Shown here one piece after another: positions 1 to 11,800 of a stretch of DNA of 64,000 bases. Each line of letters begins with the position of its first letter. Position 1 is the first letter of the stretch. The notes under the pieces are model-generated. The model was not told where the DNA came from and made no database searches. It worked only from the letters and a program-made list of their open reading frames with translations. Both the position numbers and the translations under genes were made by a program. The stretch comes from Saccharina japonica (Eukaryota; Sar; Phaeophyceae; Laminariales; Laminariaceae): positions 5,001-69,000 of the forward strand of contig MEHQ01001566.1 of NCBI GenBank assembly GCA_008828725.1, written 5' to 3'.

Positions 1-299
1 TGCGTGTGTGTGATGACGATCGACTTGTCGATATGTATTCTACCGTATCGCAGACCGAGACTATGTGCTACGGTCCCCCCCCCCCCCATGTTTGAATCTA
101 CGGCTCTGCTGCCCGAGGAAGGTATTGTAGTAGAGATTACGAGACAACGTGAGGTTTGTTGGTAAAGAGTAAAGAGATACTGGCGTGTTTAGAAGTCTCA
201 AAAACCCCGATTACAGTCCGCGGTATAGGCAGTGCTTAGAGCCACGTAATTGCGTACGTGTATTCGTGTAGAAATGCGAGAACACACGAGATAGGTTGA

Positions 300-374
300 T
301 ACTAATGTATTCTGTCTCCCTACCGTGGATCATTTAAAGCAAGTATTGGATTGGATGAGGCCTCCTGCGCCGGC
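300..374 (+). repeat. 75-bp direct repeat, copy 1
   Basis: Positions 300-374 recur at 666-740 with a single mismatch (aaagCaag versus aaagTaag). The spacing is 366 bp. Both copies end at the same point (GCGCCGGC), after which the sequences diverge. Confidence 0.85.
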
Positions 375-665
375 AGGGGGGCCTCGCCTGGTATGTCCCC
401 CCGCGCTGAGTGGACGCTTGGCTGGCGTATACTCAGCGCGTGGTTAGTACCTGTAAATGATCTGGGTACAAAAAAAACAAAAAAAAGGAAAAAAAAAAGG
501 AATACTACTGCTGGGTGGGTGGAATGGTCTCAAGAATTTCGTGACCAACTCTGCTCACGAGGTTTCAGGAGCGAAGACAACTGACCTCTCTGGGATACTC
601 ATCCTGAGACATTCTGATCGAATCCGTGGTTCCATTATTTGGACCCTCTGATGCGATCGCCATTT

Positions 666-740
666 TACTAATGTATTCTGTCTCCCTACCGTGGATCATT
701 TAAAGTAAGTATTGGATTGGATGAGGCCTCCTGCGCCGGC
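666..740 (+). repeat. 75-bp direct repeat, copy 2
   Basis: Second copy of the repeat at 300-374, 74 of 75 bases identical by eye. The flanks are unrelated. Confidence 0.85.
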
Positions 741-1319
741 CCGTGGTCCCGCCCATACTTAATTGTTACGTTGCCTTGTCTCTGTAGGTCTGTAGTTGAC
801 CACTGATCAGGTGCAGAGTTGTCTCACCCATACTTCCTTAACATCGGATCAAGTATTTTCAGCACGAGGTGCGGAATCATTCTTGAACTCAAGCGACAGT
901 GGCAGCTGGTGTCGTCGTAATGGCAGCTGTGATGGCGTTATCTCTTACTATACCGCGCACTGCCCCACTAGACGTCGCCCTGATGTAGTACATGGCCGCC
1001 GACTTTATCTTGCAGCTTCCAACTTTTCATGATCTCGATACCGCAGAAAACCCGAGTGTAAGGCACTGCCGTCGTAGTAGGCGGTCAGGCTAGCAAGTAG
1101 TATAGCACTGTGGATGTTGTTCCCTTTTGGTTTAGAATACACATTATTCTAGGTACGTGGAACACTATTAACTGTAGTGCAGCGCCGATTGATAGTATTG
1201 GCATGCTGTTCCCTAGCGTACGTTTTTTTTCAATGAAGTGGGATATTCGGAAGACGAACCTACCATAATTTTCAGGGTTGTCCTCGCCATCTATTTCTGT
1301 TGACGGTAGAACACGGCAC

Positions 1320-1630
1320 GGTTACGATATCGCGGTAATTGTACGGTTGCGCTTTCGCGGTAGTCGGCCGCCACGGTTTGCTTGGTATAAAAACCGTAAA
1401 CCACATCGTCTTCTCGGGTACGCTTCCGCGGTAATCGGCTACTGCCACAGTCTGCTTGATACATAATTATAAACCGCGGCATTTGCACGGTAACGCCCAC
1501 GCGGTAATCAGCCACCGCGGTTTGCGTGGTACAGTAATCCGCAACCCCGGTATCTGCACGCTTACGTTTCCGCGGTAATCGACCGTCGCGGTAACACCGC
1601 GGTAACCGTAACCTTTGCACGGTAAACCTC
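1320..1630. repeat. Degenerate array rich in CCGCGGTAATCG
   Basis: The motif (C)CGCGGTAATCG/CCACGGTTTGC recurs about every 70-110 bp (for example near 1,358, 1,428, 1,498, 1,519, 1,570 and 1,600). It looks like an old, diverged minisatellite. It is followed at 1,628-1,750 by overlapping CATGGAAGCTTCCAT-type palindromes. Confidence 0.6.
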
Positions 1631-2022
1631 CATGGATTTCCATATGTTTCCATCGATTTACATGGAAGCTTCCATCTACTTCCGTGGAAACTTCTATCTA
1701 CTTTCATGAAACATTATTTCTGCTTCCATGGAAGCTTCCATGGAAGTAGATAGAAAAAGTGAAACAGCAGTGTAGTGGACCTCGATGTTGACGGTACCCC
1801 CCCCCTGGTTAAGTCTCAGGTCTGGCTTACGCTAGTATGTTTTTGCTCACTCCCCCCCTGGTTGCCTGGTTGTGTGGCTGACTTGCTCAACTATGTTGCT
1901 GATACCGATGCTGCTGTGGATAGTACTCGTACTGCTATGATGGCTGCTGTGTGGGTGACGCTGTCGTTGTTGTGGTGCTGGTGCGATTGTTTGTGGTGGC
2001 GGCTCGGTCTGTTGTTGCCCTT

Positions 2023-2026
<4 letters not shown>

Positions 2027-2053
<27 letters not shown>
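2027..2053. repeat. (CTG)n microsatellite
   Basis: About nine consecutive CTG triplets, giving poly-Cys, poly-Leu or poly-Ser in the three forward or reverse frames. No supporting gene structure is seen around it. Confidence 0.9.
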
Positions 2054-2054
<1 letters not shown>

Positions 2055-2414
2055 ATATGTCGTTAAGTACCCTGAATGGCGGTAAAGCCTTACTACTACG
2101 GTACATTCCTGGCAGCTCTTAATCAATGTGATTAAAGCGTTTGGAGACCAGTAAAATGGGGGAATAGCAAGCTTCACACCTCAGACAGATGATCGATTTC
2201 CACCACCACTAAATGAAAAACACCTTTCAAAAGGCAGAATGGGTCTATTTCCGATCGTGTGCGAGTGGTCTATCCTTCGAGTAGCTCGTGTTGTCGGATC
2301 CGGGCCGTATCATCTGAATTGCATGATCTAGCACAAGTTTCCTGGGTTGTATCTGCACTGTGCAGATAGATGCTGCACAACCTCTCACAACGGCAGGCGA
2401 GGAACTAGATGATC

Positions 2415-2456
2415 TACTGCTGTAGATAGATGGATAGATAGATAGATAGATAGATG

Positions 2457-2534
<78 letters not shown>

Positions 2535-2546
2535 AATATAGATAGA
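2415..2546. repeat. (GATA)n microsatellite
   Basis: About 130 bp of GATA/TAGA repeats with few interruptions. Confidence 0.95.
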
Positions 2547-2749
2547 TGGATAGATAGATCATGACGCATGCTACGGTAAAGGTTCCCCGTGTTTTTTTCT
2601 GAGGGGGGGGTCACTCGAGGAGCTCTATACCTCCCCCCCAAAACTGACTTTCGAGGGAACCAAAACTGCTACCCGATGAGCAAATCCATCCATGATCTAA
2701 GCGTAAAATGAAAATTGTAGCAACACAAGAATTCTTAGACGATTTTGGG

Positions 2750-2814
2750 TTAACTCCTTAAGAACCGGTCCCCAGTTTTTGGGGACAAACTACTTGAAAT
2801 TAGAAATTAGAGTG
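2750..2814 (+). mobile_element. Partial copy of the TTAA-ended palindromic element
   Basis: Starting at TTAA (2,750), this stretch follows the order of the intact 97-bp element at 61,595-61,691: TTAAC.CCTTA, then GTCCC.GTTTTTGGGGACAAA, then CTTGAAATTAGA. It stops before the second terminal repeat, so it is a half element or a diverged relative. Confidence 0.55.
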
Positions 2815-3248
2815 GGATATTTTTTTTCAGTTCTGAATGGGTTCAGGAGTCCCGGCACTCAGAACGAGTTCCAGCTCAAAGTGCTACCTCTATCGTGCAC
2901 GCGTCTCATGATATGTCCCGAGACATGGATTGGCGAGTGGGAAGGGAGCGCTTTTGAGGGCGTGTGTAGAGGCTACTACTGTGCGTGCGAGACACACACG
3001 CAAAATAGTATCCTTTGCCAGGTTTTGCCAAGATGGAACAGGTTTTCGTTGTTACTCACGTGTGTCGGTTGCTTAGGAATAAAAGAAGATACGCTATCAA
3101 TAGCTGTGTTCCAATTACAGTCAAGATAAGAGACTATGACCAAAAGGGGTTCGTATATTCCTCGCCCTGAACACCTACCTACGACGAGTAGATTCCTATC
3201 TAAGATACGCCTCCCAAGGAATGCAAAAACGCTCCCAATGCCTGAGCT

Positions 3249-3622
3249 CAGAAACTCTGATAATTTATTTTTTCGGCCCTTTAAATTATTCCAAGGCAAT
3301 ACCATAACACTAGCCCACTCTGATGAGCCGTATATATATGCGTACATACGAGAAATTCGGGGAACACCTGGTTCCACGAGCTGCAATAGAACACGAGTCG
3401 ATGGTAAGGCTCCTGAACACCCACTCCCACGCAGAAACTCACGTAATAATTTAGTTTTTCGGCCTTTCAAATAACTTCAAGGCGATATAATTACAATAAC
3501 ACTAGCCCACTCTGATGAGGCGTATATGCACATATATATGGGAAATTCGGGGAAAACCTGGTCCCACGAAATACAATAGAACACGAGTCGATGGTGCGGC
3601 TCCTCAAAACCCACCCCCACGC
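3249..3622. repeat. Two tandem copies of a ~185-bp unit
   Basis: Unit 1 is about 3,249-3,431 and unit 2 about 3,432-3,622. Shared landmarks in order are CAGAAACTC, TTTTTCGGCC, ACACTAGCCCACTCTGATGA, GAAATTCGGGGA, ACACGAGTCGATGGT and the closing CCCAC.CCCACGC. Identity is roughly 80-85% by eye, with small indels. Confidence 0.75.
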
Positions 3623-6070
3623 CGCTGAACTGCGAGACAGAGAAGTCACGATGATGATAATAACACGTGAGCGTGAAATCGCGGCGTGCGCCCGAACTAT
3701 ATCAAGTCATGTTTTTGGGGAGTGCCTGTCGCCTATTAAGCTTATGGATAGCGTGCGGAGGAGGCGGTGCTATTTAAACCCTTACACAACATACTGAAAA
3801 AAAGCGTGCAACACTAATTCCAAGTAATCATGTCCCAAAATAAATGAGTGCAGGTCTGAAGGGGTTCAAGAGCGATCGACAGCTTTTGCGGTGACATGGT
3901 AATACGTATGATGGTACGTGATAGACGGCTCGATGGTCTGTACCGCAGCTCAAATCAAGCAGGTGGTCTATTGATGGTAACTAATAGTGCATATATCACT
4001 GGTACGCCTTTTCAAACGTACGTGTGACCAGATAAGTCATTAACCTACGTGTTTACAGCAGAGCAACCCAAGCAGGCATTTCCAGTTATTGTTGTTGTTA
4101 CTGTAGTACGAAGTATGTATGCATTGAAATACCGCGGGGGAGAAGGGGAGACGAACAACAATCCTCCACAGGGTGCCGAAGCGCCACCTACCCCTGCCCC
4201 CCCAACCCCTTCGCCTTAGCACGGGGCGTAAACAAACAGCTGCCGACAACAAAAGCCCCCCCCCGCCCTCCTGCGCCAAAAAAAACGCCAAAAAAATGCA
4301 TCTAAGACCCGTTCAATTTTCCGTGCTGCTTTCTTGTTCTCAGCCATTCCATCAATCTCCAGCCGGAGTGTTTGTTCGCCCTTCGATAACAATCGCGTTC
4401 TGTCCGGCGAAAACAAAAAGAGGCGGAAACCTCCCAAAACACTTAATAACTGCTCCATCCTCCCCTTTTCTTTCTTCACCCACCCGACAACCCTTTCCAA
4501 ATACAAGGGGACAACACTATTGTACGAGTACTTCAACAATATCATCCATACTAGTGGCAGGAAGTATTTCTCTATATATGAATGTACGTACGTACGACAG
4601 CGCGCGGGTGTGGGTGTCTTGGGGTCCCCCTACTCCGTACGACGTAAGCACCAGACTATAAAATAAAAACAAAACAAAAACGCCGATTTCCGAAATATTG
4701 TACAACTGCAGTCAGTACGCGTATTAATGGCAACAACAAAGAACAAACACCAGCAGAATAGCAAGCAGCAGCGACAGCTCACGAAATATCCTTCTCTCTG
4801 CTTTCACTCGAGAGCGGATACTATTAATAAGAAAACGACCCCCCCCTCCCCCTCCCCCGCGCGCCCCGACAAACCCAACACGCAACCCCCCCTCTTCCCG
4901 CCTCCATATTGACAAAAGCCCCCTTTTTTCTTCCTGAAATCGACAAGAACCCTCCACCTACACCCCCCGCTCTCCTTCTTTTCTTCCCGACATCGACAAA
5001 GCAAATACCCCGACCCCCCTCGCCCCCCCCCCCCAACTAAAAAAAAATGCTCGTCTTGCTTCTTCCGCTGTAGCTAGTGTTTTTATAGGCGGCGGCTGCG
5101 GTGACCGTCATTGCCTTACTGGACGCTGGAGGAGTACTGCATACATACTTGGTATTATATACCTGGTGCCTGGTGTAGCATTTCAACGCTCAGCCAGGAA
5201 GCACAAACATAATACGACGTCAACCAAAAGACGCCAGCAACCACTGCAGGCGCTAAAAAAACAACACAGGAGCAAAACAAAACAAAACACAAAAACACAA
5301 AAAAAACTTCGTTGTATCTCTCTCGCCTCTGATCTCAGGTCGGCTAAACGAAAATACCGGAAATACAACCTTAAAGGGGACTTCGTATTATATACGTATA
5401 CGATTACTCATTAAAAGACCGGCGCCGTTCGCTGGTACAAACTTTGTCATCGTCGTTTTCACTGAATGAAACACCGTTTTTCTTTCATATATGTAGATTT
5501 AGACTATTATCATCGTAAAAAAAAGTAGATGATACCTCGTATACTATACCATTATTGTTAAACGTGTTCACGCTTCGCGACACTACTACGAGTACTGCAT
5601 GCTGTAAGCCAGGCAGCCAGACAGCACCGCGCAGTCCCGCCCGGCGAAACGGAGAAAAGGAGAGCGAGAGATATGGATACACACGCCTTTCGGCTCACTT
5701 AAGTAAGGTACACATACTCGTGAAATACCTGTACTCTTTTGGCTAGCTGTCCACCACCAGACACTGTTGCTACTGGACCCACCTCTAATAATAACCACTG
5801 GTTCACATCACCACCATCCCCACCATCACCACCACCACCCCCACCTACGGTAGCGTCTCTCCACCCCGCTCCCGCCACCTCACCTCCCTCCCCCCACTCC
5901 ACCCACTGCTGCCGTTTCGGGCCGTACCGCATCCACAGACGCCTCTCTAACGCGGTGTGCCCCCCCCCCCCCCCCCCCCCGCCCCAGCAACAACGGTCGG
6001 TCGTCAGCCTGCCTGTCTGTCGCACCTTCCTGTGAGGCACCACACGCTCACATATCCCTTAGGTCCCACG

Positions 6071-6196
6071 GATCTCACAGATCTTGCTGATCTTACAGAT
6101 CTTACAGATCTTACAGATCTCATAGATCTTACAGATCTTACAGATCTTACAGATCTTAAAGACCTCGCAGATCTCACAGATCTCACAGATCTTGCA
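6071..6196. repeat. GATCTTACA 9-bp minisatellite
   Basis: About 14 units of GATCTYACA with scattered substitutions, reading as a Thr-Asp-Leu repeat on the plus strand. Nothing around it supports a gene. Confidence 0.9.
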
Positions 6197-6214
6197 ATCC
6201 TACGACAGTGAAGT

Positions 6215-6320
6215 CATCACCACCACGGCAGTGGCATCACCACCACACGGCCAGTGGCATCACCACTACACAGCCAGTTGCACCACCACAACCACCACCA
6301 CCACCACCACAGCAATGGCG
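6215..6320. repeat. CAC/CCA-rich tract with short tandem units
   Basis: Units of the type GGCATCACCACCAC(A)CAGCCAGT repeat several times and grade into (CCA)n at 6,285-6,310. A (CAG)n run of about six to seven triplets follows at 6,413-6,433. Confidence 0.75.
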
Positions 6321-6490
6321 TCACCGCCCCCACAGCAGTAGTGGCAGCACCACGAAGAGAGAACAGGGCCAGGTCGTCCACAGTCAGGGCTGGCGTCCGC
6401 TGAACCGCGGCTAGCAGCAGCAGCAGCAGCGGTGGCAGCACGTCGAGTCGAGTCGCGTAAAAAACAAAAACTAAACTCTCGTTCAACGAG

Positions 6491-8818
6491 TCATGCTGGA
6501 GGCAGGGGAGGCGCAAGCCTCTCGACCCTGCCGGCTGCCATCGTCATCGAAGACATAAGCTCGCCGCCGCCAACCGAGATCATCTCATCTTCCATCTCCT
6601 CTTCCTCCTCCTCGTCGTTGTCCCTGATTCCATCGTCCATTCCCTCCTCCTCGTCCTGCCCCTGCATCTCCTCCTCTCCCCCGGTCCCCTCCGGCGCCGA
6701 GCAGAGCCTGCACGTGTCCCCGTCCTGGTAAAAGTTGTTAAAGCGGGAGCATTGCTTGCAGCACCACCAGTCCGCCTTCCCGTCCCGATCGCCCTTCCTC
6801 TCCATGGGGGTGGAGCAGCTACTGCAGAAGAGGACAGAGGACGTGTTGAAGGTCGAGCAGGAGCGGCACGCCCAATGGGAAGTCGGCTCCTCTTCGTCGC
6901 TACGGCCATCGCCACCGCCAACGCTAACGATGGTGTCATCGTCACCGGTAGCGTCCGCATCATCCTTAGCGTTGGCGTCCGCGTCATCCTTACCGTTAGC
7001 GGAAACATCCCTGCCAACGTCGGCGTCACCACTACCACCACTGCTACCCCCACCGCTGTCACCAACGCCCCCAGTTTGGCGTTCCGATTTAATCTCGTCG
7101 CGCTCAGGAGGTGTCGGCGCCTTCATCCCCTTGGTGCCGTCTTTATCGGCCTCGGCAAGCGGCGGCGGCGCCGTGACCGGCGTCGCTGCCGCTTCCGCCA
7201 TCGCCGCTGCTGCCGTCGCCGCCATTGCTGCCGCCCCCGCTGCCGGAACGGCGGGAGAAGACGCGACCACCTCACCTGCCGGTCTCGCCCCGGCCGGTCT
7301 TGCGCGGTGGCACCGATCGCACGGCTTGTCCTCGACGCGGTTGCGGTGCGAGCAGGGGGGTTGTTGCTCCGGCAAGCCCTGACCGGCGACCGCCACGTTC
7401 GTCCGTTCCGCACTCTCGAGTCCAACCTTCCCCATCGACGACGCCCCCACGGCGGCCGACGTCTTATCCCTTGACAAACCACTGCCACCATCGCTGCTAC
7501 TGCTGCTGCTGCCGGAAGGGAGGGGAGGGGTCGCGGCACCCTCTCCCCGTCCCCCCGATCCCCGCCCACCCGCGCCTCGCGCTCGATCGAAAGCTGGGGT
7601 TGCCGCCTGGGGGGCGGGCGGGGAAGCTCGCGCAGATTTGGCCGGGCGCCTTTCGGGTCCCTCCCACGCGCCGTTCTCCCTCCCGCGGTGGTTGCTGAGA
7701 GCGCCGAACGATGCGGCGGGGGCTCCGTCGCGCTTGACCACTGCAGGCCTAGCCGCCTCACGCTCAGTCAATTCAAGCTTCACCAAAATTGGCTTCGGAG
7801 CAACAGGCTCCGTCGCAGCAAGATTCGCCGCCAAAGGCTTCGCCGTCACAGGCATAGGAGTGGCTAGAGGCCTTGCAGCTAGAGGCCTCGCTGCTGAAGG
7901 CCTCGCCGGCGGTGCTGCTGCCGCTGCCGCAACCGCTGCCGCCGCCGCCGGTCGTGGTATCGGCGGTGGCGGCGGTGGCGGGAGCAGATCGATCGCCGCC
8001 GACTTTCCTGCGGCCATAGGCCAAGCCTTAAGCACGCTTGCGCTGCCGCGGGCAGTGCCCAGCTGAATCGGAACCCGCTCGAGCCCCCGCGTCGACACAA
8101 CACCTCCACTACCACCGCCACCACTCCCGCCACCGCTACTGCTACCGCCTCCTTCACCTCCACCACCCCCACCTACTCTCGAAGCAGGCTCAGGCCTTTG
8201 CAACTTCGCAGCGGACGTCGGGAGCCCGTTGACGATCTCACTCCGGCTGACTGCCGCTCCATCACCCCCGCTGCTTCCACCACCATCACCACCACCACCA
8301 CCTCCGCCGCCGTTTCCACCCCTCTCACCCGAAACCGCACGGTATCTCTTAGGGGCGGTGGCACCGACGCTTCCGCCACCACCGCCACCACCGCCACCGC
8401 CACCGGCACCACCACCACCACCACCACCGTCGACCGCTGCCGCCGCCGGACGAGCCCTCTTACCCTTAGCCAAGGCCACCCCCACCCCTGCCGCTTTGCC
8501 GTCTCTCGCCGTCGCCATCATCGTGGTCGTTGGGTTCACCGTCGCTCTCGTCGTCTCCTCAAGCTTCGGCTGTCTGAGCTTCGTGTCCCAGCCACCGAAA
8601 GCCTGGGGTTGTCGCGATACCAGCGGCTGCGAGGCCGAGGCCTGGGCCGCGGTCGCCACAGCGGTCGCCGCTGCGACGGAGGGCGAAGACGACGTGATAA
8701 GGGAGGAGGCCGCCAGGGTCGCCTCTCTACCGGCGTCGGATTTTTTCGCAACGCACCCGGGACAAAACCAGTCCCCGCTTGGCACCATGCACAGTCCGGC
8801 GCACTCAACGTGGTAGAC
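6491..8818 (-). CDS. Last exon: end of PHD finger, low-complexity middle, two RanBP2 zinc fingers
   Basis: After an acceptor (CATCCAG|GTC) the exon opens with the second half of a PHD finger (YHVECAGLC, then W.CPGC), which completes the exon at 9,304-9,247. About 560 residues of Gly, Ala, Pro and Ser-rich sequence follow. Then come two zinc fingers of the W.C..C...N......C..C type, encoded at about 6,885-6,810 and 6,770-6,695. An acidic stretch (DEEEEEEMEDE) precedes the stop at 6,491. RanBP2-type fingers bind ubiquitin or RNA in other proteins; which applies here cannot be told. Confidence 0.8.
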   Translation of the reverse strand, partial: VYHVECAGLCMVPSGDWFCPGCVAKKSDAGREATLAASSLITSSSPSVAAATAVATAAQASASQPLVSRQPQAFGGWDTKLRQPKLEETTRATVNPTTTMMATARDGKAAGVGVALAKGKRARPAAAAVDGGGGGGGAGGGGGGGGGGGSVGATAPKRYRAVSGERGGNGGGGGGGGDGGGSSGGDGAAVSRSEIVNGLPTSAAKLQRPEPASRVGGGGGGEGGGSSSGGGSGGGGSGGVVSTRGLERVPIQLGTARGSASVLKAWPMAAGKSAAIDLLPPPPPPPIPRPAAAAAVAAAAAAPPARPSAARPLAARPLATPMPVTAKPLAANLAATEPVAPKPILVKLELTEREAARPAVVKRDGAPAASFGALSNHRGRENGAWEGPERRPAKSARASPPAPQAATPAFDRARGAGGRGSGGRGEGAATPPLPSGSSSSSSDGGSGLSRDKTSAAVGASSMGKVGLESAERTNVAVAGQGLPEQQPPCSHRNRVEDKPCDRCHRARPAGARPAGEVVASSPAVPAAGAAAMAATAAAAMAEAAATPVTAPPPLAEADKDGTKGMKAPTPPERDEIKSERQTGGVGDSGGGSSGGSGDADVGRDVSANGKDDADANAKDDADATGDDDTIVSVGGGDGRSDEEEPTSHWACRSCSTFNTSSVLFCSSCSTPMERKGDRDGKADWWCCKQCSRFNNFYQDGDTCRLCSAPEGTGGEEEMQGQDEEEGMDDGIRDNDEEEEEEMEDEMISVGGGELMSSMTMAAGRVERLAPPLPPA

Positions 8819-11800
8819 CTGGATGCGAAGAAAGGGCGTTTTTTATGGCAAGGGGGAAGGGCGGGGGGGGGGGGGGGTTATTGACAGACTTCTCGAGGGG
8901 ACTACTGTAGTAGATGGGTGCTCATTTGGTCCTTATAGAATGCACACCATGTTTGGGAACAAACGGCTTGGAAGTAGAGCTTACACGTAATAACGAGACA
9001 GGCGACAGACGAAGCAAAAAAAAGGATATAACAACATACCAGGGGTAACACTTACCGGCACATCAACATGTGACACAGAGACGGACAAAAAAGGAAAAAG
9101 GCAAAAAAAACAACAGAGACACAAACGCACAGACAGACGACAGACAGACGACAGACAAGACAGGTCCATGAGACAGACAGACAGACTGACAGACAGACAA
9201 ACAGACAGACAGACAAACACACACAGAACGGAAACACGAAGCTCACCGGCGTCGCAGCCGTCGCAGCAGATAAGGTCTCCTCCGAAATGACAAACCCAGC
9301 AAGCCTAAAAAAGACGGCACCGACAACAACAACAACGAAGGACAAGAAAGAAAAGCAAATAAAGATGCGTCGTACAGGATGAGTTCAAGTTCAAACTACT
9401 AGATACAACCTCTTCCCGGGCACGGGGCGCCTCCCCCCCCTTTCAATCTGATGAACGGCGTCGTGTGCATGCGTTCCTCCGGCATTCTCCCACCAACCAA
9501 CCATCCATCCATCCATCCAACCAACACAATCAGCCAACACAATCAGCCCACCAATCACAATCGGCCAATCAAGACGAGGAGAGAGCGAGCGCCCCTGCCT
9601 GCGCCGCGACCCCAACAGAAAGCGTCGCGGCGAGAGAACAAATCACCAGTATCCGTCGCGGTCACGCGCGGCGGTCGGTATCGCTCACAATAATAGCCCC
9701 GACTTTGGTGTGGTCTGGTTTGGTCGGCTGTCTGTGCTATGCTGTATAGACCGCTCGGCTCTGAGATTCTCGCCTTTCTTATCTGTACGAGTTGCTCTTT
9801 TATGAAAGGTCGTTATCCTATCTCCTCTCTCCTCTTCTCCGCTCAGTTCTGATCTTCTCGTCTCTGTACTGGTCTGGTATTTTCCCCGTTTTGCCGTGCT
9901 TTATAATCTGCTCTGCTACATTTACTCTGTTGTGCTCTTCCCTGCTTTGATCTTTTATGTTTTGCTCTGTTGTGCTCTGCTCTGCTATTCATAGGTTATT
10001 CTCTGGTATGCTTGCCTCTGCCCTGGTGCGGTTCACAATGCTACGGTGAGACGATATGGTATGGTATCGTATAGCAGTGCTATATATTGGGACTATACTA
10101 TGCTATGCTATGCTACGCCACTCACCGCTTGCTTCTTGGCCAGGCTGTGCCGCGTCAGCAAAAACGCGGAGCAGAGGGCGAAGCACGATGGCGTGAGCAA
10201 GCAACACCACAACGCGGTGGCAAGGGATATCGACGGCAACAACGCAGCGAGGGAGACAAACAGAAGGAAGGAGAATATTATTAAAGCTGTTGTAGGCGTC
10301 TCTCTACAAGCAAAAGCCACACAAAGACCAGATTCACACAAAAAAACGAGCGCGATGGTCGGCATTCGCGAAAAAAACACACATTTTCCGCTAGCGAGCC
10401 CCCCCGCCGCCGCCGCCGTCCCCTCCCACCCCTACACCCGAGCTCTTAATCCGTGTGCGTCCCCTATCCCCGCCGCCACTACGTGGAACGCTGCTACGTG
10501 GAACGCCGCTACGTGGAACGCCGCTACGTTGGAACTCCTCCGGCGATATAATGACTTCCTCTGGCGACCAAACATTTAGAGCGCCGCGTCTCAAGCATGA
10601 AAAAATGAAGCCACTGCAGGAAGGGAAGGGAGAACCTACTACTGTAACTCACCTGATGGATTCCTTGAGGGTTTTGTACCCTTCCGTCTGCTTCCAACCA
10701 CCGTAATAGTGGTCGACAAGCTCGCACAGTTGTCGGTCCGGCAGTGCTTTCTGTGCTCGGCCACGAGAGAGAAAAGACAGGGGAGAAAGACAGGGGAGAA
10801 AGAGAGAGCGTTATAATGCCACACCTGGTATATATATACCAATCAAAGGTACTATTTTATGGGGGGGGGAAAACAACCACAACAACAACAACAATTCAGC
10901 TCTGAGGCCCGAAAAATATCGGAACTCATCTTTGCAAGCTGTATGTCATACCAATGTACTATTATTATTTATTGTAGTTACTCAAATACTTCTGAGGGCT
11001 ATCCTCGCGGAGAACGTGCGACATAAAGCGGCGCCGCCCCCCCCTCGTGAACCAACCCCCCTCTCTCCGTCCACTCCCGCTCTCCCCTCCCCTCGCTTCC
11101 CCTCCCCTCCCCTCCCCTCCCCTCAATACCCCCGCCCCTCCCCCCCCCCCCCTCCCGTCACACACGCAGCACCTGCACGGCATAAAAGTTCTTCGAGCCC
11201 TCCTCCAGCAAGGCCCGGGTAAACATATCCGCCTCGCTCGGGCTCCACGGGCGCGACAGGTTCAGGTCCGGCGCCAGCTTGTCCCGGCTCCTGGCCCCCG
11301 GCGGGCGGCTCGAGACGCCTCCTTCGACCTGCCGCTTCAGCCCCGCCTCCCCTCCGGCGAGCGACTTGAACGGGCGGTACCAGAACCCGTCTTTCGCAGC
11401 ACGACTAGCGCCACGACGACTACCACCACCACCACCACCACCACCACCACCACCACCATTACCACCAACACCAACACCGTCAACGCCACCACCGCTACCA
11501 CCACCACCGCTTCCATGCGAAACAGAACCCCCTCCCCAAGTTATCGCGCTCCTCGTCGTCGTCGCGGCACCTAGCGATACCGCGGTTCGGGCGCCTCCTC
11601 CCCCCCCCGTCGCTACCGCCTCCGCTACCGCCGCCGCCGCCGCCGCCTTTGCCGCGGGGGCGGTGTCGCGCCTAGCACTAGTCTCCCGCGCGACGGCAGC
11701 CCTCGCCGTGGCCGTCTCTCTCGTGGCCACCGCCGCTCCGGGGTAGCGGGCCCTCCAGAAACGACTGAGGCTTCTAAGCAACCTGCGGGCTTCCCTCAGG

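Larger units (their letters stand above)
1..6490. other. Repeat-rich region without a recognised gene
   Basis: I find no reading frame with recognisable domains or consistent splice sites here. The region holds the repeats listed separately (75-bp direct repeat, CCGCGG-rich degenerate array, GATA microsatellite, half of a TTAA palindrome, a 185-bp tandem pair, GATCTTACA minisatellite, CAC and CAG tracts) plus C/A homopolymers around 4,840-5,050. It lies downstream of the minus-strand chromatin gene that ends at 6,491. Confidence 0.5.

Noticed and set aside
2414..2641. Open frames of repeated SIYL or similar
   Set aside because: They are translations of the GATA microsatellite.
6752..8816. 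Long plus-strand open frames opposite the last exon of the chromatin gene
   Set aside because: They are by-products of GC-rich low-complexity coding on the minus strand, where the zinc-finger residues lie. None has a domain or consistent splice sites.
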